From an uncultured Eubacteriales bacterium (GTDB lineage: Bacteria; Bacillota; Clostridia; Oscillospirales; CAG-382): DNA of 64,000 nt. A program made the position numbers and the translations under genes. Below the pieces are notes generated by a model that was not told the DNA's origin, did no database searches, and saw only the letters and a program-made list of their open reading frames with translations. Location: positions 1 through 64,000 of the forward strand of contig CAKSOW010000012.1 of NCBI GenBank assembly GCA_934479825.1, in the 5' to 3' direction. Of this stretch, positions 45,850-58,483 are shown one piece after another. The first letter of the stretch is position 1, and each line of letters starts with the position of its first letter.

Positions 45850-45883
45850 AAAAGCCATGCTGGGGCATGGCTTTTCTTTTTTC
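45850..45883 (+). terminator. Intrinsic terminator
   Basis: AAAAAGCCATGC-tggg-GCATGGCTTTT followed by CTTTTTT. No + strand gene ends close by, so it may belong to a lost gene; 45573-45849 otherwise shows nothing clear. Confidence 0.7.
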
Positions 45884-45944
45884 TATTCGGCAGAATCCTA
45901 TTTCCGGCCTTTTCTCCGATTTCAACAAAATTTTCCAAAACACC

Positions 45945-45973
45945 TTGCATATTGCATCAATATGGTATATAAT
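45945..45973 (+). promoter_or_regulatory. Promoter of the SH3/stalk-domain protein
   Basis: TTGCAT (45945-45950), 17-bp spacer, TATAAT (45968-45973), 55 nt before the GTG start. Confidence 0.8.
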
Positions 45974-46027
45974 TATTATAGTATGCAAATTCTGATAAAC
46001 AACGTTAAAAACAGAGGAGGAATTGTT

Positions 46028-48220
46028 GTGTTGAAAAAAGTTTTAACAGCGATGCTTTGCGCGTTTATGTTACTTTGTACTGTCGCATTTGCAGCCGAAC
46101 TGAAAGCAGGCGATACCGCCTATGTCGTATACGGCGGCACTGTAAATGTTACCAAAAAACCTACCTATTCAGGGGCAATATGTACGGTCAGCAAAGGGGC
46201 CAGAGTGACAGTTTTGGAACCTTATGTGGTCGGAGAGGACAACAGAAAGTTTCATAAAATCCAGCTTTCGGACGGCACAGTCGGATATGTCCTTGCTTAT
46301 ACAACGGCTCGGGAAACAACACCGATACTTGATACCGGCGAGGATGTTGAAAAAGAGTTAAACCAACAATGGGCATCCTCGGATACGGACAAGTATCAGC
46401 ATGCCATAGAGATGACGTTTCTTTCCGATTACATCTACGGCGGCAGCAAAACGACCGAAGGCACTGAAAGAAATTTCTATGCTAAGGTGCCGACGGAATG
46501 GGTAAGACATGATCGTCCCGCTTCATTGCCGCTTGTGGGAATGGCAATTGTACATATAGGCGATGAGGGAAAATACGGCACGGTAAAAGCCTCTTTCTAT
46601 CCCGGCAATCCGCCGATCAACTATCATGTCAGAAGACTTGATGAACTCCGAGCCATAGGGTATGAGCCCCTGTTTTCTGAATGGACCAGAACAGACGCAT
46701 TCGCTAACACAGCGTTTTATGTTGCAACAACGAATGAATTTGAAGTTGTCGCCTATAACGAGGATTGGGTTGCCGTATGGAGCGAGGGCGGTGTTGACGA
46801 ATCGCGCGGTATCATCAGACAGTGCGGCGAGAAAGACGGTACCGCTTTCACAAGCTGGAAACCGGGCGTATATTTCATGCCGAGAAAAAATTGTTATATT
46901 TTGGATATTAACAATCAGGTAACAACACCTCCGAATATTGAGGCTGTAGGCAAAGCAACCGGTCTTTTGTTGGTCAAAACCACTCCCGATGATGAGAATT
47001 ATGTAAAATCCGGCGTTTATAAGATCAATCAGTCGCTTCAGATCGTAGACAGCACTCCGCAGAACGGTCATTATAAGATCTACTATCAAAAAGGTCTTTA
47101 TTATGTTGACGCCAAGTATGTGAACATGCAGCGCGCAAACACGGAAAAGCCGACAACGCAGTACAAAGCAATAGCGGCCGTCGACTGTGACATTTCCGAC
47201 GGTTCTTCGGTTGTCGGTTCGGTTAAAAAAGGCGCGGCAATCGATGTTATCGGAATGAACTATGACGGAACGAATTCAAAAATCTGGTTCAACTCCAAGG
47301 AATGCTACATTCCGACAAGCAATCTCGAAGAATTCACCAAGACTCTGTCCGCGGCAGACACGGCAGCACTCGGCATGCCTATCGGCGTTCTGTCCGTAGA
47401 TACGCCTTGGGGTGAATGGGGCGCACTGACCTATTCAGCCGAAGGAATTGCAAAGCTGAAAGCATATCGTTACGGATATATCAACGTTGATGAGAATATG
47501 ATGTCGGAATACAGCAAGTGGGTTCTTTCAAACAACGGTGATATCAATAAAATACAAGACAGGGAATGGGTAAATGTATACGGTATTGAGGAGTTTTCGT
47601 TCGACCGCGACGCGGACATGAGGGATATTCCCGGAATAGATCCTGACGACATAACCCCTTGGATCATAACAGGCAAAATCTATACCATTTTCTATAACGG
47701 AGAGATTCGCTATCTGGTTCACGAGGATGATATGCACGATACATTTACTTATTATCCCGGAAACGGATTCAGCAAAAACTCTGTTTCAAAAACACAGACT
47801 GTTTGCTTGGATGGCCGCAAATTCAACACCGCCGCCTATAACATCGATGACAACAACTACTTTAAGCTCAGAGATATTGCAAAGATCCTTGACGGAACCA
47901 TTAAAACCTTTGACATCAAGTATGACGGCGCCACCAATTCGATCGATATGTTAAGCTTTTATGATTACACAGCGGTCGGCGGCGAATTAACGCCGGGCGA
48001 CGGCACAGAAAGAACAGCTTTTTCATCCTCCGTATTTTTAACGCTTGACGGTGTGCCGATCAAGGCAACCTGCTACAACATTGAAGACAACAATTATTTT
48101 AAGCTTCGCGATATAACCGATGCGTTGGATTGCCGCGTTGAGTGGGATGAAAGTACGCAGATGATCTGGGTCATTCCGGGCAGAACTGCATACGATGATC
48201 CGGATGAGATAATGGGCTGA
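46028..48220 (+). CDS. Secreted protein with SH3-like and copper-amine-oxidase-like stalk domains
   Basis: A 730-aa secreted protein. The signal peptide (LKKVLTAMLCAFMLLCTVAFAA) is followed by a bacterial SH3-like domain (about 25-90), a large unassigned middle region, a second SH3-like segment (about 400-450), and two C-terminal copper-amine-oxidase-N/stalk repeats. Each repeat has the YNI.DNNYFKLRDI block. Such repeats occur in Clostridia wall-associated proteins. I choose GTG 46028, 7 nt after GAGGAGG; the longer ATG reading has no ribosome-binding site and would hide the signal peptide. Substrate or ligand unknown. Confidence 0.85.
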   Translation: MLKKVLTAMLCAFMLLCTVAFAAELKAGDTAYVVYGGTVNVTKKPTYSGAICTVSKGARVTVLEPYVVGEDNRKFHKIQLSDGTVGYVLAYTTARETTPILDTGEDVEKELNQQWASSDTDKYQHAIEMTFLSDYIYGGSKTTEGTERNFYAKVPTEWVRHDRPASLPLVGMAIVHIGDEGKYGTVKASFYPGNPPINYHVRRLDELRAIGYEPLFSEWTRTDAFANTAFYVATTNEFEVVAYNEDWVAVWSEGGVDESRGIIRQCGEKDGTAFTSWKPGVYFMPRKNCYILDINNQVTTPPNIEAVGKATGLLLVKTTPDDENYVKSGVYKINQSLQIVDSTPQNGHYKIYYQKGLYYVDAKYVNMQRANTEKPTTQYKAIAAVDCDISDGSSVVGSVKKGAAIDVIGMNYDGTNSKIWFNSKECYIPTSNLEEFTKTLSAADTAALGMPIGVLSVDTPWGEWGALTYSAEGIAKLKAYRYGYINVDENMMSEYSKWVLSNNGDINKIQDREWVNVYGIEEFSFDRDADMRDIPGIDPDDITPWIITGKIYTIFYNGEIRYLVHEDDMHDTFTYYPGNGFSKNSVSKTQTVCLDGRKFNTAAYNIDDNNYFKLRDIAKILDGTIKTFDIKYDGATNSIDMLSFYDYTAVGGELTPGDGTERTAFSSSVFLTLDGVPIKATCYNIEDNNYFKLRDITDALDCRVEWDESTQMIWVIPGRTAYDDPDEIMG

Positions 48221-48251
48221 TTTGTTGAATCTGTAAAAGCAAACGAAATTT

Positions 48252-48300
48252 TAGCCGATATGAGGTTTGAAGAATTCTCAAACTTTATATCGGCTTTTCG
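48252..48300 (+). terminator. Terminator after 46028-48220
   Basis: AGCCGATAT pairs with ATATCGGCT, with an inner GTTTGA/TCAAAC stem, followed by TTTCGTATTT. Confidence 0.75.
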
Positions 48301-48424
48301 TATTTGAGCATTCGATTACGCTTTACCCGGGAAAGTCATACATCGCTGTCACAGCCGGCGGCAACATTTTCACTTTCTCCCCCAAAAACTCCTCATATTC
48401 TACCGAAAAACCGGTAAAAAACAG

Positions 48425-48453
48425 TTGCAAATTCCATTTAGTTATGGTATACT
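48425..48453 (+). promoter_or_regulatory. Promoter of the GH2-GH78 operon
   Basis: TTGCAA (48425-48430), 17-bp spacer, TATACT (48448-48453), 67 nt before the beta-galactosidase start. Confidence 0.75.
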
Positions 48454-48507
48454 GTCGTATAGTAAAAAAGGTCCTGATTCGCCCTGATCTGCGAACAAGA
48501 ATCATAA

Positions 48508-51537
<3,030 letters not shown>

Positions 51538-51553
51538 GAACGGAGATAAAGTT

Positions 51554-53776
51554 ATGAGATTCAAGGATCTATACCCCGCTTCGGTCTTTATTGCGCCGGA
51601 GGATAAAAGCTGCTCTGCACCCTATATCCGCAAGGTTTTTACGGCAGATACGCCGAAAAATGCAAAAATCACCATCTGCGGACTCGGTTTTTTTGAACTG
51701 TACCTGAACGGCAGAAAAGTGAGCGACGATGTGTTCGTTCCGGCCAATTCCCTTTACGAACACCGCGAAAACAAACACCTGAGTTACCCGAATCACGATA
51801 AGTTTACCTATCGTACCTATTCGGTGGAATACGATGTGACTGAGTACCTGAAAAGCGGCAAAAACACACTTGTCGTCCTGCTCGGCAACGGTTGGTACGG
51901 CGATACCGGCAACCATGACGAGCATACCGATTTCTTCGGCACGGTAAAGCTGTGCTACAAATTAGAGTATGCCGACAAAGACGGTGCGCACAGTGTCGTC
52001 AGTGACACATCGCACAAGTGGAAACCCAGTTTTATCGCGGAAAGCCGCCTGTATCTCGGCGAAAAGCAGGATATGCGGCTGTACGATGACCGTATTTTCG
52101 ACGCAGACTATGACGATTCGTCGTGGAAAAACGCCGTAATTGCTCCGACGCCGGAATGTGAATGGGAGATTCAGCATTTTCCGGCCGACAAAGTAACCGA
52201 AACGTTTATCCCAAAAGCCGTGGCGCATCTTGACGGTGTGACCGTCTATGACTGCGGCGTGAATTTGACCGGTTATGTAGTGGTTCGCTGCGACAAACCG
52301 GAGGAGAAAATTGTCATTGAGCATGCCGAAGAACTGAACGACGATTTCACACTGGACAAAGTCACCTGCGCCTGCGACCGCAAGCCGGCACGCGATGAAT
52401 ACATTTCCGACGGCATCCACGATATGCACCCATATTTTTCGTGGCACGGTTTCCGCTATTTCACCCTCACCGACAACGCTGTTCCGGTTGAGGCGCGCAT
52501 GATTCACGCAGACATGAAGATCACTTCACACTTTGAGTGCGACAACGAGATGTTGAACTGGCTATACGAAACCTATCTTCGCACGCAGCTCGAAAACATG
52601 CACTGCGGTGTGCCGTCCGACTGCCCGACGCGCGAACGCCTCGGCTATACCGGCGACGGTCAGCTCTGTGCCGATGCGGCACTTCTCATGATGGACGGAC
52701 GCACATTCTATGAAAAGTGGATGCAGGACATTGTAGACAGCCAATGCTCGCTCACCGGACATGTCACACACACTGCTCCTTTCCAGGGCGGCGGAGGCGG
52801 CATCGGCGGCTGGGGCTCGGCCATCATTCATGTGCCGTATGTCTATTACAGCATCTATGGCGACGATTCGCTTATTAGAAAGCACTTTGGCCGCATGCTT
52901 TCGTTTATGCGCTATCTCGATTCGCGCTGTGAAGCCGGCTTTATCGTAAGTGAAGAGCCGGGCGGCTGGAATCTCGGCGACTGGGGCTTTTCCAAGCAGG
53001 ATGAATTCATCATTCCGCAGAACTATGTCAACACATATTACTACATCAAAGATCTGACCGAAATGTGCGAAATGGCGCCTCTTGTCGGCATGAGCGACCT
53101 TGTCCCGTCCTACCGCGAAAAGATCGAAATCAGCAAAAAAGCCATGCACGCCGCCTATTTCTCCGCGCAGACCGGCGATTTCTTCGGCGATTATCAGGGT
53201 GCAAACAGCTTTGCCGTCGCTCTTGGCATCGGTGACGAACGCACCTATCCGAACTTAGTCGCCAAGTACACAAAATCCCATGAATACGATACCGGCATTT
53301 TCGCGACCGACCTGTTGACCGAGCTTCTCTTCAAAAACGGCAATGCCAAACTTGCGTTTGAACTCATGACCGCCGAGACCGACCTCTCGTTCGGCAACAT
53401 GAAAAACGGCGGCGCAACGACTCTTTGGGAATATATGTGGGGACCGATCGCCAAGACCATGTCACACAATCACCCGATGTTCGGCGCTCTGACGCGTCAG
53501 TTGTTCCATGGCATTTTAGGTATCCGTCAGAGAGAGGGCACGTATGGCTACACCAATCTTGTGATCGACCCGGCTGTCATTGACGGGCTTAATTATGCAA
53601 GCGGACACATCGATACCGGAAACGGAAAAATCGGCGTTACCGTCAAGCGCGGCAAGACCAATACTTACTACAAATTTGACATTCCCAAGGGCATCAAAGC
53701 CGTTTTCCGCTTTGAATACGACTTCATTCCGCTCAAAGAGGGCGTCAATGAATTCGATATGCAGTTGATTCAGTAA
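51554..53776 (+). CDS. Alpha-L-rhamnosidase, GH78
   Basis: A 740-aa GH78 enzyme releasing terminal alpha-L-rhamnose from plant glycans or glycosides. N-terminal beta domains (ITICGLGFFELYLNGRKVSDD, NTLVVLLGNGWYG) precede the (alpha/alpha)6 catalytic barrel with the family-typical GVPSDCPTRERLGYTGDGQ segment (about 350-368), GGWNLGDWGF and TTLWEYMWGP. The length is shorter than many GH78 proteins but complete. No signal peptide. Co-transcription with the beta-galactosidase suggests breakdown of an oligosaccharide with both galactose and rhamnose, as in pectic side chains; that is inference. Confidence 0.93.
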   Translation: MRFKDLYPASVFIAPEDKSCSAPYIRKVFTADTPKNAKITICGLGFFELYLNGRKVSDDVFVPANSLYEHRENKHLSYPNHDKFTYRTYSVEYDVTEYLKSGKNTLVVLLGNGWYGDTGNHDEHTDFFGTVKLCYKLEYADKDGAHSVVSDTSHKWKPSFIAESRLYLGEKQDMRLYDDRIFDADYDDSSWKNAVIAPTPECEWEIQHFPADKVTETFIPKAVAHLDGVTVYDCGVNLTGYVVVRCDKPEEKIVIEHAEELNDDFTLDKVTCACDRKPARDEYISDGIHDMHPYFSWHGFRYFTLTDNAVPVEARMIHADMKITSHFECDNEMLNWLYETYLRTQLENMHCGVPSDCPTRERLGYTGDGQLCADAALLMMDGRTFYEKWMQDIVDSQCSLTGHVTHTAPFQGGGGGIGGWGSAIIHVPYVYYSIYGDDSLIRKHFGRMLSFMRYLDSRCEAGFIVSEEPGGWNLGDWGFSKQDEFIIPQNYVNTYYYIKDLTEMCEMAPLVGMSDLVPSYREKIEISKKAMHAAYFSAQTGDFFGDYQGANSFAVALGIGDERTYPNLVAKYTKSHEYDTGIFATDLLTELLFKNGNAKLAFELMTAETDLSFGNMKNGGATTLWEYMWGPIAKTMSHNHPMFGALTRQLFHGILGIRQREGTYGYTNLVIDPAVIDGLNYASGHIDTGNGKIGVTVKRGKTNTYYKFDIPKGIKAVFRFEYDFIPLKEGVNEFDMQLIQ

Positions 53777-53786
53777 TCGTATGCCA

Positions 53787-53833
53787 AAAACTGTGCAAAT
53801 TTCCTTATAAAGGCATTTTGCACAGTTTTTTTG
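53787..53833 (+). terminator. Terminator of the GH2-GH78 operon
   Basis: AAAAACTGTGCAAA pairs with TTTTGCACAGTTTTT, followed by more T residues. Confidence 0.85.
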
Positions 53834-53864
53834 TGCGTTTTTTTCGTATTTTTAACAAGATATC

Positions 53865-53893
53865 TTGACAAGCTACCTATTTTATTGTATAAT
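53865..53893 (+). promoter_or_regulatory. Promoter of the ribonuclease Y gene
   Basis: TTGACA (53865-53870), 17-bp spacer, TATAAT (53888-53893). It leaves a ~240-nt leader with no clear gene before the start; a weak AAAGTCCC/GGGGCTTT hairpin is the only structure I see. Confidence 0.85.
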
Positions 53894-54138
53894 AAACCTG
53901 TTAAGGGTACAAAATAACATAATTATTTTTATCATTACTCTACAAGTGCCTTACCGTATAAACGTACGCACTTTATATATATATTGATTTTGACACGGAA
54001 ACAAAATTTAATTTATATGTAATTTATATGGATAGATCAAAGTCCCTTCTGCTCCGTCGGGGCTTTCACGTTACTTTTATACATTTTTGTAAGACACCTG
54101 TTTTGTTATTTTTCTATGACGAAGGAGGTGCTTTTATT

Positions 54139-55692
54139 TTGGAACTTTTAACAATTATCGGAATCATCGCTTTCGTAATCGGCATTGCCGTCTTTATTGC
54201 GTCGGCCGTTTACGGTGCAAGTGCGCTAAAAAAGGCAAAGGCGCGCGGTGCGGAAGCGGAAAACGAAAAGAAACGCATTCTGGACGAGGCGCAGAAAGCC
54301 GCCGAAACCAAGAAAAAAGAAGCGTTGATTGAAGCAAAAGAAGAAATCTTAAAAAACAAAAACGAAATCGAACGCGAACTCAAAGACCGCCGCAACGAAG
54401 TGGCGCGTCTTGAAAAACATGCCCAGCAGAAAGAGGAATCTCTCGACAAAAAAATTGAGAGCTACGAGCACAAGGAAGAACTTCTTGCCGCCCGCACCCA
54501 AAAGCTCACCGAGCGTGAAGATGAATTAGCCGGCATCATTGAGGACGAGATGAAAAAGCTGGAAGAGATCTCCGGCTTTACGTCCGAACAGGCCAAAGAA
54601 TACATTCTCGACCGCGTGGAATCCGAAGTCCGTCATGAAGCGGCCATGAAGATTTCCACCATAGAACAGGAATACAAGGACGAGGCCGAAAACAAGGCGC
54701 GCGGCATTATTTCGCTTGCCATCCAGAGATGTGCGTCGGAATTTGTCTGTGAAGCGACCGTTTCGGCTGTCGATCTTCCCAACGATGAAATGAAAGGCCG
54801 CATTATCGGCCGTGAGGGACGCAACATCCGTGCGATTGAAACCCTCACCGGCGTTGACCTCATCATCGATGATACGCCCGAAGCCATTACGGTATCCAGC
54901 TTTGACCCGGTACGCCGCGAGATTGCGCGCTTATCACTTGAAAAGCTCATTTCGGACGGCCGTATCCATCCGGCACGCATTGAAGAAATGGTCGAAAAGA
55001 GCCGCCGCGAGGTTGAACAGATCATTAAGCAATCCGGCGAACAGGCGACCTTTGAAACCGGTATCCACGGAATCAACCCTGAACTTATCAAGATTTTGGG
55101 CAGACTCCGTTACCGCACCAGTTACGGTCAGAATGTACTCGTTCATTCAATTGAGGTATCCCACATTGCCGGCATGATGGCGGCAGAGCTTGGCGCGGAT
55201 GTAACGCTTGCCAAGCGCGCCGGACTTTTGCACGATATCGGTAAGGCTGTTGACCACGAAATGGAAGGTTCGCACGTTCAGATCGGTGTTGACCTTGCCA
55301 AGAAATATCACGAAAACGGCGAGATCATTCATGCCATTGAAGCGCACCACGGCGATGTCGAGGCAAGAACCCTCATCGCGATGCTTGTTCAGGCGGCTGA
55401 CGCGATTTCCGCAGCCCGTCCGGGCGCACGGCGCGAAAACCTGGAATCGTATATCAAGCGCTTGCAGAAGCTTGAAGAGATCGCTACCGGGTTTGAGGGC
55501 GTTGAAAAATGCTTTGCCATTCAGGCAGGCCGCGAAATCCGTATTATGGTCAAACCCGAAAAGGTCAATGACGACGATATGGTATTTCTTGCACGCGATA
55601 TTGCCAAGCGCATTGAGGATGAGCTGGAATATCCGGGCCAGATCAAGGTCATGCTGATTCGTGAAAACCGTCAGGTCGACTACGCAAAATAA
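54139..55692 (+). CDS. rny: Ribonuclease Y
   Basis: A 517-aa membrane-anchored endoribonuclease that starts mRNA decay. It has an N-terminal membrane helix ([20 protein letters not shown]), a long coiled coil (about 30-190), a KH domain ([21 protein letters not shown]) and an HD domain ([17 protein letters not shown]). I use TTG 54139, 10 nt after GGAGG, because it gives the family length and puts the membrane helix at the N-terminus; the in-frame ATG at 54028 has no ribosome-binding site and adds an unrelated extension. Confidence 0.95.
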   Translation: MELLTIIGIIAFVIGIAVFIASAVYGASALKKAKARGAEAENEKKRILDEAQKAAETKKKEALIEAKEEILKNKNEIERELKDRRNEVARLEKHAQQKEESLDKKIESYEHKEELLAARTQKLTEREDELAGIIEDEMKKLEEISGFTSEQAKEYILDRVESEVRHEAAMKISTIEQEYKDEAENKARGIISLAIQRCASEFVCEATVSAVDLPNDEMKGRIIGREGRNIRAIETLTGVDLIIDDTPEAITVSSFDPVRREIARLSLEKLISDGRIHPARIEEMVEKSRREVEQIIKQSGEQATFETGIHGINPELIKILGRLRYRTSYGQNVLVHSIEVSHIAGMMAAELGADVTLAKRAGLLHDIGKAVDHEMEGSHVQIGVDLAKKYHENGEIIHAIEAHHGDVEARTLIAMLVQAADAISAARPGARRENLESYIKRLQKLEEIATGFEGVEKCFAIQAGREIRIMVKPEKVNDDDMVFLARDIAKRIEDELEYPGQIKVMLIRENRQVDYAK

Positions 55693-55821
55693 CATTCATA
55701 CTGTCATCGGAGGACTTGCGGCCGCAGCCGCAACGGTCAGAAAAGATGTCGAGTGCGCTCGGTGGGTTTCAACCTGAGCGCACTATTTTTGTGTGTATTT
55801 ATGATAACAGGAGGGAATAAC

Positions 55822-57159
55822 ATGAAACAACGGATTCAGTTATCGGATCACTTCACATTCCGGAATTTGACGCGCTTTGTGTTGCCGTCCGTTGCGATGA
55901 TGCTTTGTACGTCGCTGTACAGCATTGTGGACGGTTTCTTTGTATCCAACTTTGTCGGCAAAACGTCCTTTGCCGCGGTAAATCTGATGATGCCGGTGCT
56001 TATGGCAGTCGGTGCGGTCGGTTTTATGATCGGTACGGGCGGCACAGCCATTGTAGCACGCACACTCGGAGAGGGCAAAAAAGATAACGCCAATCGCTAT
56101 TTTTCCATGCTTGTCTATGTAGGAATCATTCTAAGCGTGATTATTTCGGCTGTCGGCTTTATCTTCATGCCGGACATTGCGCGCCTTTTGAAGGCAGAAG
56201 GCAAGTTGTTGGAGGACAGCATCCTGTACGGAAGAATCTTGTTTGCCTTTAACCCGGCATTTGTGTTACAGAATATTTTCCAAGCCTTTTTCGTAACGGC
56301 AGAGAAACCGCATCTTAGTTTTCGTTTTTCGGTTGGCGCAGGCATTACCAACATGATACTCGACTATTTGTTTGTCGGCGTACTCCCTTGGGGGCTTGCC
56401 GGAGCGGCTATTGCAACGGGACTTGGGCAGATCGTCGGCGGTATTTTACCGCTCATCTACTTTGCGCTCCCCAACAACAGTCTTTTGCGCTTAACAAAGA
56501 CGCGGTTTGAAAGCAAGGTTCTTTTACAATCGTTCGGCAACGGCTCCTCCGAAATGGTATCGAGCATATCTTCGTCAATCGTAGGCATTTTCTACAACTA
56601 TCAGTTGCTCCGTTTTGCCGGAGAGGACGGTGTGGCCGCCTACGGGGTTATCATGTATGTAAACTTTATTTTCGCGGCTATATTTATTGGCTATGCGATT
56701 GGTTCTGCACCGCTTGTCAGCTATCACTACGGTGCGGAAAACCATGCGGAATTGACCAATCTGTACCGAAAGAGTCTGTCGCTTTTGGGAATTGTCGGAA
56801 TTGTGATGTTTGTTCTGTCGGAGGCGCTTTCCGCCCCGCTTGTCAGTTTGTATGTCAGCTACGATGCGGAGTTATTTGCCATGACGGTACGCGGTTTCCG
56901 CATTTATTCGACCATGTTCTTGATTTTAGGCTTTAACATTTGGGGTTCTTCGTTTTTCACAGCGCTTGGAAACGGGGTTATTTCGGCAGCGATTTCCTTT
57001 TTGCGGACGCTGGTATTCCAATTAGCGTCGCTGATTATTTTGCCGGAGATATGGCACATAGACGGTGTTTGGTGCTCAGCAGTTGTAGCGGAAATATTAG
57101 CGTTAGGATTAACGGTATTTTTCCTTTTGCATGGGCGCAAGAAATATCACTATGCATAA
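55822..57159 (+). CDS. MATE-family efflux transporter
   Basis: A 445-aa multidrug/toxin extrusion family protein with about 12 hydrophobic helices. It shows FVLPSVAMMLCTSLYSIVDG and the FVSNFVGKTSFAAVNLMMP block near the N-terminus, and an internally repeated half starting around residue 235 (EMVSSISSSIVGIFYN). It probably exchanges cations for organic solutes. ATG 55822 lies 6 nt after AGGAGGG; an earlier in-frame GTG/ATG extension lacks a ribosome-binding site. The substrate is unknown. Confidence 0.92.
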   Translation: MKQRIQLSDHFTFRNLTRFVLPSVAMMLCTSLYSIVDGFFVSNFVGKTSFAAVNLMMPVLMAVGAVGFMIGTGGTAIVARTLGEGKKDNANRYFSMLVYVGIILSVIISAVGFIFMPDIARLLKAEGKLLEDSILYGRILFAFNPAFVLQNIFQAFFVTAEKPHLSFRFSVGAGITNMILDYLFVGVLPWGLAGAAIATGLGQIVGGILPLIYFALPNNSLLRLTKTRFESKVLLQSFGNGSSEMVSSISSSIVGIFYNYQLLRFAGEDGVAAYGVIMYVNFIFAAIFIGYAIGSAPLVSYHYGAENHAELTNLYRKSLSLLGIVGIVMFVLSEALSAPLVSLYVSYDAELFAMTVRGFRIYSTMFLILGFNIWGSSFFTALGNGVISAAISFLRTLVFQLASLIILPEIWHIDGVWCSAVVAEILALGLTVFFLLHGRKKYHYA

Positions 57160-57238
57160 AAAGGAGCAAGTGCTGTGCGCCCTTAGAGCTCTTCCACTTT
57201 TCTTAAAAGAAAAGTGGGACAAAAGAATTCATATTTTG

Positions 57239-57276
57239 CCGCCCGACGGTTAGCTGTCGGGCGGCTTTTGCTTTTC
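57239..57276 (+). terminator. Terminator after the MATE gene
   Basis: GCCGCCCGAC pairs with GTCGGGCGGC around an 8-nt loop, followed by TTTTGCTTTT. Confidence 0.85.
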
Positions 57277-57409
57277 CGGAAAGCCCGGAAAAGGGCTTTT
57301 AGGGAAATTTTCCTTTTTCAGAAAATTTCCCTAAGGGACGGCTTGGGGGCTTTTTGGTTCTCGAAAAGTCTGGAAAGAGTGCTTTTTTTCGCGAAAAGCA
57401 TATAAGAGA

Positions 57410-57502
57410 CGTTTTAATGTTACTTTTTCGCTTGTACGAAAAAGTAACCCAAAAGTACCCCAGAGGTCTGCTGACCTCTGGACTCCGGAGAGCGGTTCAA
57501 AA
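57410..57502 (+). repeat. Inverted intergenic repeat, left copy
   Basis: Contains GTTACTTTTTCG-cttgta-CGAAAAAGTAAC, then CAAAAGTACCCCAGAGG...CTCTGGACTCCGG...GGTTCAAAA. It corresponds in reverse orientation to 58203-58316. Confidence 0.75.
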
Positions 57503-58202
57503 TTCCGAGCGGTGAATTTTTTGATTAGGCCGCAAGTCTTGTGCTATCAAGAAATTCTTGCAAAAACACCGTCTTGTGCCATGCAGCTCGGAGTATTTTG
57601 AACCGGTGCGAGGGGGGGATTTTACTGCGCAAGAATTTGTGATTTTTTATAAAAAGGCAAGTTTTGATTTGGGTGGACAGTAGGTTATGTGTTTCATGGA
57701 ATGGGTGACCTTGGTGGGAGAGTGTTTTTTTGGATAACAAATTGCTGCTTTTCGGAAAACGGAAAATTTGGAAAGAACTGCGTTTGAGCGGACAAAAAAT
57801 TGGTTTTTCGAAAAACAGATGGTTTTGTGAGAAAGTGCAAAAACTTCGGTTTTCTACACACAAACAAGTTATGGTTTTACTCTAAGTTTTCTATCTGCGT
57901 ACACCACCTTCGTGTAACCCCAAGCCATGGTTTTGCACCAAGCTTTCTACTCAAACCACAACAATTTTCCCTTTTCACCGCACCCATTATAACGTGTAAT
58001 CTTCCTTTTAATCGACTGCTTGCGGCGTCAAGCCCACACTGCAACTTCGATTTTTCGCAAAACCCGATTCTGCGTTAGCGGTACAGTTTCCCTTTCGCAC
58101 CGGTTCAAAACATGACCGTGCGTATTGCGGCACTAATAGTTTTTTGCAAAAAATCTTAATACTCGCAACCTTTCAAATTTCACCTGAAATCCCACCGCAC
58201 GG

Positions 58203-58316
58203 GTTTTGAACCGTACCCCGGGAGTCCAGAGGGCTATTTTGCAGCGGCGCTTCGCCGCCCCTCTGGTGTACTTTTTGGTTACTTTTTCGTACAAGCGAAA
58301 AAGTAACGTTAAAACG
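58203..58316 (-). repeat. Inverted intergenic repeat, right copy
   Basis: Reverse-oriented relative of 57410-57502, longer by a GCGGCGAAGCGCCGC hairpin between the two CCAGAGG-like boxes. Confidence 0.75.
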
Positions 58317-58483
58317 TCCTTGGGGCTTTTTGGGGCTTGCGGCACGCCGCAAAAAGTAACAGAAAAACATCATCTTTTGCTTACTTTTCGCAGAGGCGAA
58401 AAGTAACGTAAAAATTGTCTCTTTATAAGAAAACACGACGGCACAGAATATCTGTGCTGCCGTGCGGTGAAAACGGATGCTTG

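Larger units (their letters stand above)
57160..58483. other. 1.3-kb gene-poor region with hairpins and inverted repeats
   Basis: No convincing gene. It begins with a terminator and contains inverted ~95-115-bp repeats (57410-57502 and 58203-58316), extra hairpins of the TTACTTTT..AAAAGTAA type (about 58384-58411), and GGTTCAAAA motifs in both orientations (57494, 57594, 58098, 58204). Frames of 60-160 codons in it cross the repeats and look spurious. Confidence 0.6.

Noticed and set aside
48323..48505. 60-codon minus-strand ORF before lacZ
   Set aside because: No ribosome-binding site, and it overlaps the promoter of the GH2-GH78 operon.
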